Assembly: GCF_023078275.1 (NCBI RefSeq)
Contig: NC_062977.1
Span: 6,531,118-6,595,117, forward strand
Direction of reading: 5' to 3'
Length of the DNA stretch: 64,000 nucleotides
Source of the DNA: Leguminivora glycinivorella
Lineage: Eukaryota > Arthropoda > Insecta > Lepidoptera > Tortricidae
A program made the position numbers and the translations under genes. Below are positions 44,880 to 57,539 of the stretch, one piece after another. The notes beneath the pieces were generated by a model, which saw only the letters and a program-made list of their open reading frames with translations, was not told where the DNA came from and did not search any database. Every line of letters begins with the position of its first letter. The stretch's first letter is position 1.

Positions 44880-45665
44880 TTTAGGGTTCCGTACCTCAAA
44901 AGGAAAAAACGGAACCTTTATAGGATCACTTTGTTTCAGGAACGCGTGGAGGTATGAAGCTGAAATTTATATCAATTACTCAGGTCTACTGTCCCTTGAA
45001 GCTGTGAAAAAATCAAACTTCTAAGCCAACGCAATCAAAAGATTCAGCCGTTTATGCCGCAAATTTTCGACACTTGCAAGGGAATCAAAACCTACAGGGT
45101 GCTTCCCGTGAACTCAGAATCTTGAAATTTGGTACGAAGCAACGTCTTATAGCATAGATAAAGGAAAAATTACGAAAACCATAAATTTTTAGTTACATCA
45201 CATAATATATTTTTTTTTAATAATTTTAACCTTACTACCCATTTCCTCATAAACGCGTAGAGGTATTAAATTGAAATTCATACCAAATACTCAGGTCTAT
45301 AATACCTTTAAGCTGTAACAAAATCAAACTTCTATGTCAACGCAATCAAAAGAAACAGCAATTTAAGCTGCATATTTTGAAACTCGCAAGTACTCGCAAG
45401 GGAATCAAAACCTAAAGGGTACTTCCAGTCGACCTAGAATCTTGAAATTTGGCATGAAGCAACGTTTTATAGCACACATAAAGGAAAAATTCCGAAAACC
45501 TTAAATTTTTAGTTACATTACAAAATATATATTTTTTAATAAATATAAACTTATTACTTTTTTCCTCATGAACGCGTAGAGCTATCAAGTTGAAATTCAT
45601 ATCAAATGCAGGTTTGTACGGAACCCTCGGTGCGCGAGTCCGACTCGCACTTGGCCGGTTTTTTC
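44880..45665 (-). repeat. interspersed repeat (relative of family F) with internal tandem duplication
   Basis: Ends in 'agggttccgtac' and 'gtacggaaccct', followed by 'cggtgcgcgagtccgactcg' and 'ggccggttttt'. Inside, a unit of about 315 bp is repeated ('aacgcgt.gaggtat.aa' at about 44941, 45253 and 45570). Confidence 0.65.
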
Positions 45666-46646
45666 TCTTGCATTGACTTATTCTGTTTTTTTAGTAGTTC
45701 AGTTCTCTTAACAATTAGGTCTTTTGTTTTTGATTGTAATACAGAGTAGGGTTCTTTTTTTATTCGTTCAAGTTTTGTTGCATTAATAATACTATTTTCT
45801 ATTCCATCATAATAATCTTGAATGTTTGAAGGAGGGTCACAGATAATCTGTGATAGCTGTTCATACAGTTTCGATGAGAACATTTCTATTTCTTCTTCAG
45901 ATTTTGGCGTTTTTGGTGTTATTTTGAATGCAGCTCTACTTTTTCTATTGTTGTTGAGGGTATACGTTCCTCTTACCATTTTGTGGTCTGATGGGTAAGG
46001 CGGGGTTAGAAATTCTATGTTAGTGAATTTATTTGGTTTATTTGAGAGTATAAAATCTATCTCATTTCTTGTATCTTGATTAGGTGAGATCCATGTCCAA
46101 CGCCTCTTGGTTTTTTTCAAAACATAGTATTTATAATCTTCATATCATCGTTTTCTGTTGGATGTGGGATGCCGATTTTTGCATTGAAATCACCGAGTAT
46201 TATCTGTGTTGTATTTGCTAAGCTTTGGGTCGTTCCTACGGTTTTGTAAAATTCTTCTATCTCAGTGTTGCTAGCTTCAGCTGTGGGGGCATGGACTTGT
46301 ATACCGATATGTCTTCGTTGTTAAATGTTAGGTTTAATATTGCTACACGATCTGACAAACCTGTGAACTGAGTTACATGTTTTTTTAGTTCCTTTTTCAA
46401 CAAGAAACCAACACCTTGATGGCCTTGTTTTTCGCCATGCCAACATAGGACATGATCTTCGTCTTCTTGTATTGTGCTTCCCAACCGTCGCACCTCAGCG
46501 AGTCCGATGATGTCATACTTAATGTTCTTGAGAGCATGTTTTAATTCGATTATTTTTTCTGGTGTAGATAGAGTCCTAACATTGTAGGTGCATATATAAA
46601 TTTTTTTGTCTGGGCAATTTTCAGTCTCAACGATAAAAATAGACAA
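45666..46646 (-). pseudogene. RTE-like endonuclease, frameshifted and truncated
   Basis: 46646-46257 reads IYICTYNVRTLSTPEKIIEL with IIGLAEVRR and HQGVGFLLKK, the start of an APE-type endonuclease. A shifted segment (about 46260-46140) contains ILGDFN. 46120-45666 has TWISPNQDTRNEIDFILSN and PSDHKMVRG, the distal endonuclease motifs. Reverse transcriptase is absent. Confidence 0.7.
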
Positions 46647-46975
46647 AAGGAATATATAAAAAACATAGACAATAAACTATAAAAAGGTAAAATAATATAA
46701 AAAGTTTGTGCAGTCTTGCACAACATGTTTTTTCTCTTCAGAAGAGCTTTGTTGGTTTTTTTGCTTTGGTTGGTTTCATGGTGAATGTGGTCGATGGTAT
46801 TTTTCTTGTTTAATATTGTTGGTTTTTTGTTACATGGAGGGTGGTAGTCATCTTCCCCCACGGTGACAAGCCGGATTGGGGTGCTTAAGTGTTTTGATCT
46901 TATTTTTGATGTGATTGCGGATGTTGTTGTTGGTTCGTTCCGGTGGTGTTGGTTTTGTACGGATGGCATTATTTG

Positions 46976-47841
46976 CTATAATGTTTTGTCATTTGTGGAG
47001 TTGTCGTTAGATCTCCATTGAGAAAATGCATTTGTTTTTGTTACTTTTTTAGGGTTATTTGTAGGGCCTTTGTCTGTACTTGGCCCAGTGGAGGGTGAAG
47101 CAGTTGGAGATCTCTTTCGTTTTTCATTTGGGTTGTCCCGTACAATTAGTTTGTCATAGCGTACATAAGCAATTTTTCCTTTGCTTATTTCCTCTTTTGC
47201 TTTGGTTTTAAGCTCCTTCCTTTTTTCCAGCACATCCTTTGGGTAGTCATCAGTCGCGTAAATACCTTCTGGTAGCTTTTTATTGTTTATGAGCACTGTT
47301 CTTTTTCGCCATTCCACTGTTACACTAACTAGGATGGGTCGCTTTTTTTCTTCCGATTTTCTTCCAAGACGTTGAACATTACTTATCTCCCATTTGTCCC
47401 AGTCCTCTTCAGCTTTGGCACCTTCACATTGTTTGTTTAGAATGTTCACAACTAGATTTAGGAGTTCGGAGGTGTCTTTCTCTTTTTCGCAACACCATGC
47501 AGTAATAAGTTGTGTTTCTTTGTTAATTTTTCCAGGTTGTTTACTCTGGTTCGAAGTATATTAATTTCTCGATTCAGTTTCACGTTCTCTGCACGAATGG
47601 GTTCTAATTTTTCATCAATCTTTTGTAGAGCAATTGCCGTTATGTTGTTTGTCAGTTCCGCGGTTTGTAGTTTTAATTGCTCTTCAAGTTTTGTCAACAA
47701 AAGTGACATCTCAGGTGACAGCTCGGTAGCCATTTTGTCGTGAAACGAAACGTAGTTTTTGTCTGATTTCCGAACGCGCCTTCTCGTTTTAGGTTGGTAG
47801 TGTTGTAGCGAATGTAACGCTTCGGTGACAGATAACCTCAA
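46976..47841 (-). pseudogene. RTE-like ORF1, frameshifted
   Basis: The first piece (47841-47458) carries a coiled coil (TKLEEQLKLQTAELTNNITA, then ENVKLNREINILRTRVNNLE). After a frame change near 47455, the second piece (47449-46976) shows NVQRLGRK, RPILVSVTVEWRKRTVLI and IYATDDYPKDVLEKR, typical of insect RTE ORF1, and a basic Pro/Ser/Thr tail. Confidence 0.65.
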
Positions 47842-48204
47842 AGCCGTTTTGTGGATTTCTCCGACTAATTTTCACGAAAGATATCGAGTTTGGTAGTGTT
47901 ATTTATAATTTATCTAGTTCACACACGATTAATTAATGTTTTTATCAACACTTTCGCGTGAGTTTCCTTGTTTTTGCACTAATTTCTCACTATTTCACGG
48001 GAGCGTTTGACAAGCGTCTTACTTATTTAGCACCGGAACCGGAAATTTTAGACGTAGAGCTAAACTGCTCTAAATCACAGCCACTGAATCGTTATCACAA
48101 TTTGTCTCCCATCGTCAAAAAAAAATCATAAAGTAGGATTTATTATGTAGCAGCCAATCCGGTGTCTACAACTATATCCTAATAAATCAAAATTAAAATT
48201 TTGA

Positions 48205-48415
48205 AAAAACTCCCGACATAGTGGACCGATTTTCATGAAACATGGCTAAGACCTTCGACTAACTCAGCTTTCAAACAAAAAAAAAACTAAATCTAAATCG
48301 GTTCATCTGTACGGGAGCTACGATGCCACAGACAGACACACATACATACCTACAGACAGATAGACAGACACGTCAAACTTATAACACCCCGTCGTTCTTG
48401 CGTCGGGGGTTAAAA
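48205..48415 (+). repeat. interspersed repeat family A, copy 4
   Basis: Same unit as 3095-3290, ending 'gtcgttcttgcgtcgggggt', directly before the mariner-bearing locus. Confidence 0.75.
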
Positions 48416-48494
48416 AAGTAAGAACAAAGTAAGTTTTTTAAAAGTCTGTATTTCAGTTTGTAAGTAAGATACAGCGGGGCAAATCTGAAGTCTA

Positions 48495-49745
48495 TTGGGT
48501 TGGTAAGAAAGTAATGAGCGATCGATAGAATTCCACATAAAATTTTTGAGAGAGTTCTAGAATCTTCTATGGTCGAAAGTATATAAAGGGCGAGTCGCAC
48601 AGTTTCTCGTCAGTCATTCACTAGCTGTCGCCGAGCTAATATAAGGAAGAAAATGGACGAATTAAAAGTGCATGTAAGGCATTGCTTACTATATGAATTT
48701 CAGTCTGGCCATTCAGCCGCCGAAGCAGTGCGTAATATATGTCAGCGTGTTGCTCCTGAAGTTGTGTCTGAGGCCACGGCGAAACGATGGTTCCAGCGGT
48801 TTCGTAGTGGCGACTTTTCATTATCAGATCACCCTAAGTCTGGTCGACCGGTGAAGATTGATGTAGCCAAATTAAAAACCTTAATTGAAGGAGATCCGAG
48901 GCTAACGAGTCGTACTCTTGCTACCGAGTTAGGCTGCTCTCATGTCACCATAGAAACATATTTACACGAGTTGGGAAAAAACTACAAATACAGTGTTTGG
49001 ATACCGCACGAACTTGATAGAGATCAACTAAACCGCCGTGCCGATATCTGCATACAACTTCTGTCTTTTCGCCGCACATTCAACTGGTTGGACCATCTTA
49101 TCACTGGAGATGAAAAATGGGTCTTATATATAAATCACACACGCAAACGTCAGTGGCTAGCTCCAAACGAAAAAGGAATAGAGGCACCAAAAACAGAGCC
49201 TCACCCGAAAAAAGTTATGCTGTCCGTTTGGTGGGATATTCATGGTATTATTCACTGGGAACTTCTACCAAGTGGAATGACTGTTACCGCATCAGTATAC
49301 TGTAATCAGCTTGAAAATTTAAACCAAAAAATCTGTCAGAATCGTCCACAGAATGCTAAAGTTTTTTTCTTACACGACAATGCTCGCCCACACATTGCAA
49401 AAGTGACTCGGCTAAAGCTATTGGAGCTAGGTTGGAAAGTGATACCTCATCCACCGTACTCTCCAGACTTGGCACCTACGGATTACGCATTGTTCAGATC
49501 GCTAAGCAATGCCTTGAATGAAAAAAAGTTCGATGATCAAGCCCATCTACGACAGTACATATCTGAGTTTTTTGAATCTAAACCTAAGAACTTCTTCGCC
49601 GATGCTATTCATTCTTTACCAGAACGATGGAGACAAGTAGTAGATAACGAAGGCCGTTATATTTTTGATAAATTATTAAAATAATAAATTAAATAAAAAT
49701 TACAATATTGGTTATGATTCGCTCATTACTTTCTTACCAACCCAA
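48495..49745 (+). mobile_element. full-length mariner transposon
   Basis: 1251 bp. TIRs TTGGGTTGGTAAGAAAGTAA... and ...TTACTTTCTTACCAACCCAA; TA duplication at 48493-48494 and 49746-49747. One intact transposase frame. It has the size and structure of an autonomous, recently inserted copy. Confidence 0.93.
48653..49684 (+). CDS. mariner transposase (DD34D), intact
   Basis: 343 codons, a normal mariner length, TAA at the end and about 60 bp from the right TIR. The amino part has paired helix-turn-helix domains: residues 1-60 with RWFQRFRSGDFSLSDHPKSG, then GRP and SRTLATELGCSHVTI. The catalytic core has ITGDEKW (Asp153), FLHDNARPH (Asp242) and YSPDLAPTD (Asp277), with 34 residues between the second and third Asp, the mariner signature. 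It cuts and pastes DNA at TA sites in the nucleus. No stop or frameshift is present. The ATG follows a 5' UTR of about 160 bp from the TIR. Subfamily is not assigned. Confidence 0.95.
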   Translation: MDELKVHVRHCLLYEFQSGHSAAEAVRNICQRVAPEVVSEATAKRWFQRFRSGDFSLSDHPKSGRPVKIDVAKLKTLIEGDPRLTSRTLATELGCSHVTIETYLHELGKNYKYSVWIPHELDRDQLNRRADICIQLLSFRRTFNWLDHLITGDEKWVLYINHTRKRQWLAPNEKGIEAPKTEPHPKKVMLSVWWDIHGIIHWELLPSGMTVTASVYCNQLENLNQKICQNRPQNAKVFFLHDNARPHIAKVTRLKLLELGWKVIPHPPYSPDLAPTDYALFRSLSNALNEKKFDDQAHLRQYISEFFESKPKNFFADAIHSLPERWRQVVDNEGRYIFDKLLK

Positions 49746-49792
49746 TAATAAAAAGTTACATTTGCCCCTCAGTCACGATTTGCCCCGCTGTA

Positions 49793-52700
49793 CCTTAGCT
49801 TAAGTTTGACATTAATATATATTTTTTTGTAAACAATATGAGGAATCAAATCTAGTAAAGCAGAATAAAGTAAACAGTCCATTTCATTACCCTCCAAAAA
49901 TAGCCGTGCCCAGTGTTCCGTGCGAGTTCCCTCGCAGCCACACCACCGTGCGAAGTGTGACAGCTTTGATACTATTATTTTCTGTTAAATTTTTACACGC
50001 TACTTGTTACAGAACCTGATCTATGAGCATCATTAATAACTTTGTAGGTTATACTTGTTATCAGAACGAATAGGTACATATCCTCTAACATAATTATGTT
50101 TTTGACGTATGTAGGTATAAGAACATAATGTGTTTTTCTGTCCTCTTGCCGAAAAGCGTCAAAATTCGGAATCTTTTTTTTATCTAAAGACACGATATAA
50201 TAAAATAGAACCGAGCGAAGCTCGGTCTCATAGTTACTAATATTGATATCAATAATCTAGGTACTAGTAACAAAGTCTTGTAGGTACGAGTTTATAAGAT
50301 TAGATTAAGGAAATAAAACGAAAAGGAAAACAATATAATTAAATCACTAAATCAGTCACAGAAATCGAATTCATTCATGTGTAAACCGGACTAATTCCAG
50401 TAAGGTCTGTTTACCCTTTGGAAGATCAGAAGGCAGTCGCTTTCGTAAAAACTGGTGCCTACGCCAAACCTTCGGATTAGTTGTCAAAGCGGACCCCAGG
50501 CTCCCATGAGCCGTAGCATTGCCGGGATAACGCAAGGAGGATGATGATAACCTTTTCATTCAGTCAATATAACATTAATTAAATTTTGACAACTTCCGAA
50601 ACTTGAGCAATTTATCAATTAACATTGCTTAACCAATGAAACGGTACTCCTCAAGTCCTCACCTCAAAATCTCAAAGGAATGTCAGAATGAAATTGTGCC
50701 AAAAGTTCTAAGCCTTTAAAGGACTTCATAAATGTCCATCGAAATTCGAGTTGAAATGTCGTTGAATTCCGTTTGTCTCGTCCACGGAATAAGTTTTACC
50801 TTTGGTTTCCATTTTAAGTGCCAGAAACTTGTGATAAGTCTATTTAGTTAACGAAAACAATGACTTTTATAGTACCTACACCTACAGGTATGGAGTTACC
50901 ATTAAGTAAATAAAATTTCATAAAATAAAAACGATATTTTTTTGCTTTTATTCAAAAATACATTAGATAAAATTCACGTTATGTCCAAGGAGAAAATGCA
51001 AAATAGACAAAAACAAAAGCATGCAATCGAAATTCACCGATGAAATTTAATATGTTCAGAATTTAATTTAACAACAGAAAAACTAATTTAGCTTTAAAAC
51101 TAAAACTGTAAAGGCCGGCGGCTTAGCCATGAGTTTGCGTTTTACAATACGAGTCCCGATGTTACTCGATTAAACGTCACAAATCTGTAGTTACTACTCT
51201 TTCTTTACTTATTCGTCGCCTAGCACCCATAGTACAAGCTTTGCTTAGTTTGGGGCTAGGTTGATCTGTGTAAGGTGTCCCCCAATATTTAATTTATTTT
51301 ATTTTATTATTTTATCTCTCTATTGTAGGAAGCTAGGGAGAAAGTGATCAGCGTCCCCAAAATGCTTTCTTTCTAGAAATTGCATGTTCGTTGTGACATT
51401 AATTCCATCGAGTCGAGTAATTTATTTTAAAGTCTCAAAATTCATAGTAAATGCTCAGGAAAAAAACCCTTAACTCTTTGAATTACCCTTAACTCTTTGC
51501 ATACCTACGGACCAACATTTGTTCAGCGACTTTTAAAAATAATTTGTATTTTGATTTTTATCACCCTTGGTTTTTATTAAGAGGTAATGGGGGATTTAGT
51601 AAATGCCTTTCTTTGCATTACAAAGGGGTCCTTTAACAAAAGCAAAAAATTAAGTCTTGCCTATACCTACTCCTTACACTGACCAACATTTGTTCAGCGA
51701 CTTTTAAAAATAATTTGTATTTTGATTTTTATCACCCTTGAAAGTTTTTATTAAGAGGTAATGTATTGCGGATTTTGTTAAGTCTAAAGCGTGCCAGACA
51801 ACGTCAATGATAATTGATAACAATAATGGTGAATGGTGATTTATTTTGTATGAAAAAAAAATAAGACAAATTTTTTTTGTCGCTGAACAACTGTTGGTCA
51901 GTAGAGTAAATATGTAGTTTATTTTTTTTTTTGTTTTTGTTACAGGGCTCACCGGTATTACACCAATTTTGTAACAGACTGAAAACCAGGAAATCCTAAT
52001 CAATACAACCTTTGTAGGCAACAAGATTACGGAAATAGCAGCCTCAAAGCGGTTGTCCTGCCCAAATTGGATTAATTACTGCGTGCATGCTTCTGGCGAT
52101 GGTATTCTGTTTTCAATCTATTTTAGCTAAATATTGATTTGATTACATACTACACAGGCCCCGAATTATCAAAGACATATACCGGGTGATAGTTTTGAAC
52201 GATTCACGGTTATTTTGATTAGACTTGTTTAGGAAATCCGATCAACTTATAGCCTAGATAACTAAATTGTGACCGTTTTTCGTACGTACCTTTCATATCA
52301 CGAATCAATTATTCACTAGATTCTAGACTAGGCGAGAACGAGCGAAGCAATAGGCGAAAACGTGTAACATGGCAAACCTGCATGTTGCAGTCGCCGCGCG
52401 CACTGGCCGCTAAGAAGAAAAAGTACGGCCATATCACGCGTCTTTTGTTTTTTTGCACAAAATTTTCTCTGCCGGGGAAGGCTAACGTGCATTTCAAGTG
52501 CAATTTATTTAATTGTATTTAAAACCTGTGAAATACTTCTATAGTAAAAACAGTGTGTTTGTGTTGGGGCACGATTGTTGCAGCCCTTTATTCTACTTTA
52601 AAACTTAAGAAGAACTTTGCTGATCGTCGCTGCTTATACTACTCAGCGCTGGAACATCTTCAGCCTGGTTTCTATACGACTCACGCAGTGGCACCCGCGG

Positions 52701-53524
52701 ACAGACCACGTTATGCGGCTCGACGAAGACCAGCTTAAGGAACGTTGAGGCCAGTGACGATCTTTTACTTGTAAATACCTACTCGCGTACTGACAGATAG
52801 TACCCACTTTATTGTATATATTGGTTTTTATATTATATTGTTTACTGCTAGAACCTTCGTTTAATTTCTCCGCTGCTAGCCGGCCACAAACGTCATGTTG
52901 TGACGCCAGTGCGTAGAACGCAACGAATCGTTTAGACATACCTATTTATAACGTAGATATAGCTATGTAAAGTCAACCAATCTGAATCCTAGGCCACTGT
53001 AGAACCCTTTATAGTTTAATTATGTTATTAACACGAAAACAATATATTTATTGAAATTTCATGCTTAAAATTGTCGTCACAAAACTGACATCGAGTTAAT
53101 TTTTGTTAACAACTTTCACTAATTTTGGGTCCCAATTTTTGAAAATTCCCAGATAACTCATTAAACATACTTATCGCATGACATGCAAAGCAATATATAT
53201 ACCTTCTCACACCTGAAACTCAACCCACAACGTTCATATGACAATGACATTTTAATTACCTTGTAAATCAAAAACCCCGGTTAACATTAAGGAAGATTTA
53301 ATTTCATTACACATTAATAAAGTCGGTATCGGTCTAATGCTTTAAATTGGATCGGTAACAACCAATTAAATGGGGCTTAGGCAGCATCTTGTGAAGACAG
53401 AGAGTGTAAATCAATAAGTATTACGTATTGTTGCTGTACTTGCTACTGTATTATTTGTAATACCTATCAAGAAATGGGTTAATTGTCTCGTATTTGGTAC
53501 CTAATATAACTTGTTCTAGATCAT
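49793..53524. other. intergenic DNA with repeat fragments
   Basis: No gene supported. 51205-51300 is a 3' fragment of the SINE at 37990-38250. 51500-51960 contains two degenerate pieces of the MITE at 43389-43735 ('ccaacatttgttcagcgact' at about 51512 and 51682). The rest is AT-rich; short frames at 52309-52503 and 52643-52939 have no recognisable domain. Confidence 0.45.
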
Positions 53525-53767
53525 AGATTAAATATAGGAAGATCATTCCATCCCATACATTAAAATGCGACCGCCTAAGAACGCGCATACACTACACCAC
53601 ACATAGATGGATCCACAAAAAAATGTCTTGTAGCTTTCGATTATACTTGTAGATGGCAACAAGGCATTTTTTTGTGGCGCTATCTATGTGTGGTGTAATG
53701 TATGCGCGTTCTTAGGCGGTCGCATTTTAATTTATAGGATGGTGTGATCTTCTTATATTTAATCTAT
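53525..53767. mobile_element. palindromic MITE family E, copy 2
   Basis: TIRs 'gattaaatata' and 'tatatttaatc' with 'catacattaaaatgcgaccg', as at 26165-26473 but with a shorter centre. Confidence 0.75.
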
Positions 53768-55505
53768 ACCTAGATATATATTTTTGTGATGATTTTTTGT
53801 ACTGAACTATGCTTTTATTTTCGGCCATTGACATAACATGATTTTGGATCAGTGATGAGCAAACTTTTCACTGGGAGTCAAAATTAAAAAAAAATTGGTA
53901 GCGGACCGGACCAAAAATACTAACATACTACATTATTACTACAGCGCTGGCCATTTTACACATTTTACTGGAAGACCGGTGTAGTGGCGGACCGGATAAA
54001 ATCCTTGGCGGGCCAGACATGAGCCGCAGGCCGAACTTTTTCCACATGTAACATACCGTACCTATATACATAAAATTAAATAAAAAACATACAAGGTAAG
54101 TAAATTTGCCTATTAACACTATTAGCAGCCTCTTAACTACTTAATAGTCAATCTCAAGTCGCTTGTCTCAGCGTAACTTTATAAAGACGAGCGCTCAAAA
54201 CTATGTTTAGCGAGCGTTTGACAGCTAACCAGATTATGCCAAAGGGTGCCTCGGTAATTCGATAAATCACACATGCTCATCCTCATCTCATCGCTGAGAC
54301 AATTAGGTATACACCGTGTTTTCATTGAATTCCGTTTACTTTAAGGGAAGGCTCTTTAGGTCAAATACAATTAATTTCTCTAAGAAACTAGTAGCTTAAC
54401 GGACCGATATACCATACATTACAGGCGCCATCTTGGATTTTTTCTATCGCAATCCTTCTGACATCCGATATCGGATCGGATAATGTGAAAACGGCCTAAC
54501 TCTTACTGGTATCGAGTTATTCAAAAAAATAATTTAATGGTTCCTGATAATGAACCTAACGACGTCGAATTTACGGAAAACAAAATAAAAATACCGTGTA
54601 TAATATATCTCAATGCATGATTTTTTTTTGGAGGATGGCAATCAAATCTTCCCATTAGATTAAAAATGTTTCTAACAAACCTGACATCTATTTGACTCTA
54701 TTGTAAGTAACTCAGAAACGTAAATGTGATACTTGCGTCGCGTGGATATACATAATTAATTTTTGGTCTAACCAAAGACATATGTAACTCCGTAAAAAAC
54801 GTGCCTCAAAACCATATAGAAAAAGGTATGGTGGTCTAGATGACACTCGACTAGATGGCGCTAATTTAATATTTGACATCTAACACATATCAAGCTAAGA
54901 ATATGGGCCAAAAACAGTAACTCTCTATAATACTTGATCCTCTTTGGTCTAATTAATGAATTAAGCAGTCTAAGTAATATTAAAAATTCTAAAATTAATG
55001 AAAATCACTCAAATATAGCTACTGAAAACGTTGGTAAGTATTTAATATTATCACTTATATAAAAAAAAACAAGATTCGGCTTCGCAAACACTATAAAACT
55101 GCCATCAAAATAAAAATCTAATAAAATCGTACTAACGCACTAAATTGATTTCTTTATCCGTTACAAGTTATTTGCTTTTTAAGGTCGGTTTATATTACAG
55201 TCACTTACCGTTGATTGGAAAGGTTTCCTAGCCGTCGGCGATCCAATTTATAGGCAAGTGCCCACTACAGTGTACCCGTACCCTTGGAGCATTATTGAGC
55301 CGCTGAGTCTGTCATTTTCTATGCAAACGTCTGCCGATTTTTACGAGGGTATTACAAAAATAAGTGTGTCATTGAGCAATAAAAACAACTGAACAAACAA
55401 AGAATTACAATATAATCTTAAACCGATTTTTGAACTAGTAGCTACCTACTTTAAATATTCTCGACCTAAATATGATATAGAATGACGACAAACTAACAGA
55501 TCGTT
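53768..55505. other. intergenic DNA
   Basis: 54430-54500 is one end of the Harbinger-like MITE seen at 21395-21527 ('atccgatatcggatcggata'). Otherwise AT-rich and nothing recognised. Confidence 0.45.
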
Positions 55506-55509
55506 ATCA

Positions 55510-55755
55510 TATCGCAGTGACCCCCCATTCTACCATCGGACTCTTAGACGCACGGCCGGTCTCCATCCTTACTTGGTGGAAGGAGTGGAATTCCTTGCCG
55601 GCGGTTATATTTCCGAGCTCATATAACCCGGCAACCTTCAAATCAAGAGTGAACAGGCATCTTCTGGGCGAGCTCACTCCATCGTAGGCCACGTCTTTGC
55701 CTTTGGCTAGTCTGTGGCCAAGAGTAAGCCCATTTATAATAATAAAAAAAAACAT
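55510..55755 (+). pseudogene. LINE ORF2 carboxyl-end fragment with A tail, copy 1
   Basis: Two frames encode RTAGLHPYLVE and then EWNSLPAVIFPSSYNPATFK...LLGELTPS with a stop at 55687. This is the usual end of Jockey/CR1-group ORF2 proteins. It ends in 'ttataataataaaaaaaaa'. 5' truncated and internally deleted. Confidence 0.6.
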
Positions 55756-55759
55756 CCAA

Positions 55760-57216
55760 ATATAGAACCATTGATTGAATACGGCATTAACATATATGAC
55801 ATATATCAACTATGTTAACATTTCTCTCAGGGTATTGTGTTTATAAGTCGTTTGATCTGTGTTAAACTGAGCTTACAAAGCCGAGAAAACCAAACAATGG
55901 GCATCTACTCGTATGTTTTCTTTTCTCAAAGCGGTTTCGTATCAGGCGGTTACCAGGCGGGCAATATGCTTGTTCGTCACCGTGTGGTACCTATACATAT
56001 TATAAAAAGCTGCTATTTTATATGAAATTTGACAGATGACAGCTCACTAACCCTGAGTTAAGTGGTTGGTGCAAGTGCAAGTGGGCCTTTACTAGAATAC
56101 TATAGACCGTCAACCAAATCTTTTCACTAGAAAAAGGCGGCAAATTTGAAAAATCGCGGGCTAGCAACACTAGTTTTTAAAATCGGTGGATATTCGCGTG
56201 TCATTTGTATCTTATCTGTGGAAACCTCCACCCTACGAAAAAGAGAAATAACTAGCATATATATCCGTCCCTTTTTAATACATTATCTAATTCGTAACGA
56301 AGTAAAGGATGAGTATACGCGTTTCATATGCTTTTTTTATTAGGGAGGAATTCCAATGCTGCAGGCCCAATGAGCCCCTTGAAAAAAAAATATCTGTGGC
56401 TGTTCGACGTACATTGCTGGTTTTTGTTCGTTTTATAGGGATACCATACTTTAGTTCGATGTACATAGCTACTGCCAAACTTTGGTTGACAGGCTATAGT
56501 ACCACAAATGTAACGATTGACTTATTTAATTTTACCAATTTATACAGACCCCCATAATTTCGCTTGAGATAAGAATAGTACCTACATATCGTAAAGTGAT
56601 AAGACGTACCTACTGCTTTGCCACTTTTATTCATACATACAGCAAAGATGATATAATTTGTTAACAATATTTACTACATTTACTGTCAAATACATAACTT
56701 CTTTAATGCTACGAAGTATTTTCTCATGAATAGTATTAATACACGAAATTTTGTACTTAGAAAGTAATAAAACATTTCTTTTTTACCAAACTGTTTCGCA
56801 GACAGGTCTATATAAAGTCTGAAAGACTTTAATACTCTTACACTCTTTGAAATACTTTAATTAATCACATGGGCACATTGGATTTTTTCTTCTCAAGTAA
56901 GTCTTGAGCCTGTTCGGAAAATATCTTTCAAAGGTATAGAAAGTGGAATACTTTGATTACTTTCCCCTGCTTCTTTGACGAAAGCCTTTCTTTGAGGTTG
57001 GATTGACAGACATAGTCTCGATTGAAAGGACGAAAGCTCAGAAAGGTCGACAATGGGCAACTCTAGATACAGGCATCCATGGCAAGTGCGTAAGTATGCG
57101 TATGCAGGTGGGATGGACCAGGCTGTCCAAGCCCCTTAAAGACATATTAAATGCATTTTTTTTAACCTCCATGACTCCCGGTTTAGGCACTGGTCCCACC
57201 GCGAGCTTAGTACTTA
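55760..57216. other. intergenic DNA, nothing seen
   Basis: Several frames of 60-80 codons on both strands without recognisable domains; no supported gene or repeat. Confidence 0.45.
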
Positions 57217-57398
57217 AACTATGAGCTATCGGCTATAAAATCGAACAAAAGATAGCACTCCCGTGCAAATAAAAGAGACACGGCGATATTGATAGTTCAC
57301 CGCTGGGCGAGTAACTATAGACATCGCCGTGTCTCTTTTATTTACACGGGAGTGATTATCTTTCGTTCATTTTTATAGCCAATAATAGCTCATAGTTT
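57217..57398. mobile_element. hairpin MITE
   Basis: Arms 'aaactatgagctat' and 'atagctcatagttt' continue inward with 'cactcccgtg..aataaaagagacacggcgat' and its complement; spacer of about 45 bp. Confidence 0.7.
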
Positions 57399-57539
57399 AC
57401 CAGTGATTTTGTGCCTCCTCCGGACAGATAGTGATGAAGGTGTCTAGGTGATCCCTTCATCTCCTTCTGGGCCTGCCGCGTCCGCGCTCTGTTTGTGGCT
57501 TGTGGCATCCAATCATCCAATAGGTGGGCCATTCCACCC

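Larger units (their letters stand above)
45666..47850 (-). mobile_element. RTE-like non-LTR retrotransposon remnant
   Basis: On the minus strand an ORF1-type coiled-coil region is followed by an apurinic endonuclease; the sequence then runs into the family F-like repeat at 45665 before any reverse transcriptase. Several frameshifts separate the pieces. RTE assignment is inferred from the endonuclease sequence and the ORF1 type. Confidence 0.7.
48472..49790. mobile_element. micro-MITE (about 66 bp) split by the mariner
   Basis: CAGCGGGGCAAATC (48472) and GATTTGCCCCGCTG (ending 49790) form 14 bp TIRs, flanked by TA at 48470-48471 and 49791-49792. Removing the mariner and one TA leaves about 66 bp. 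Confidence 0.75.
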
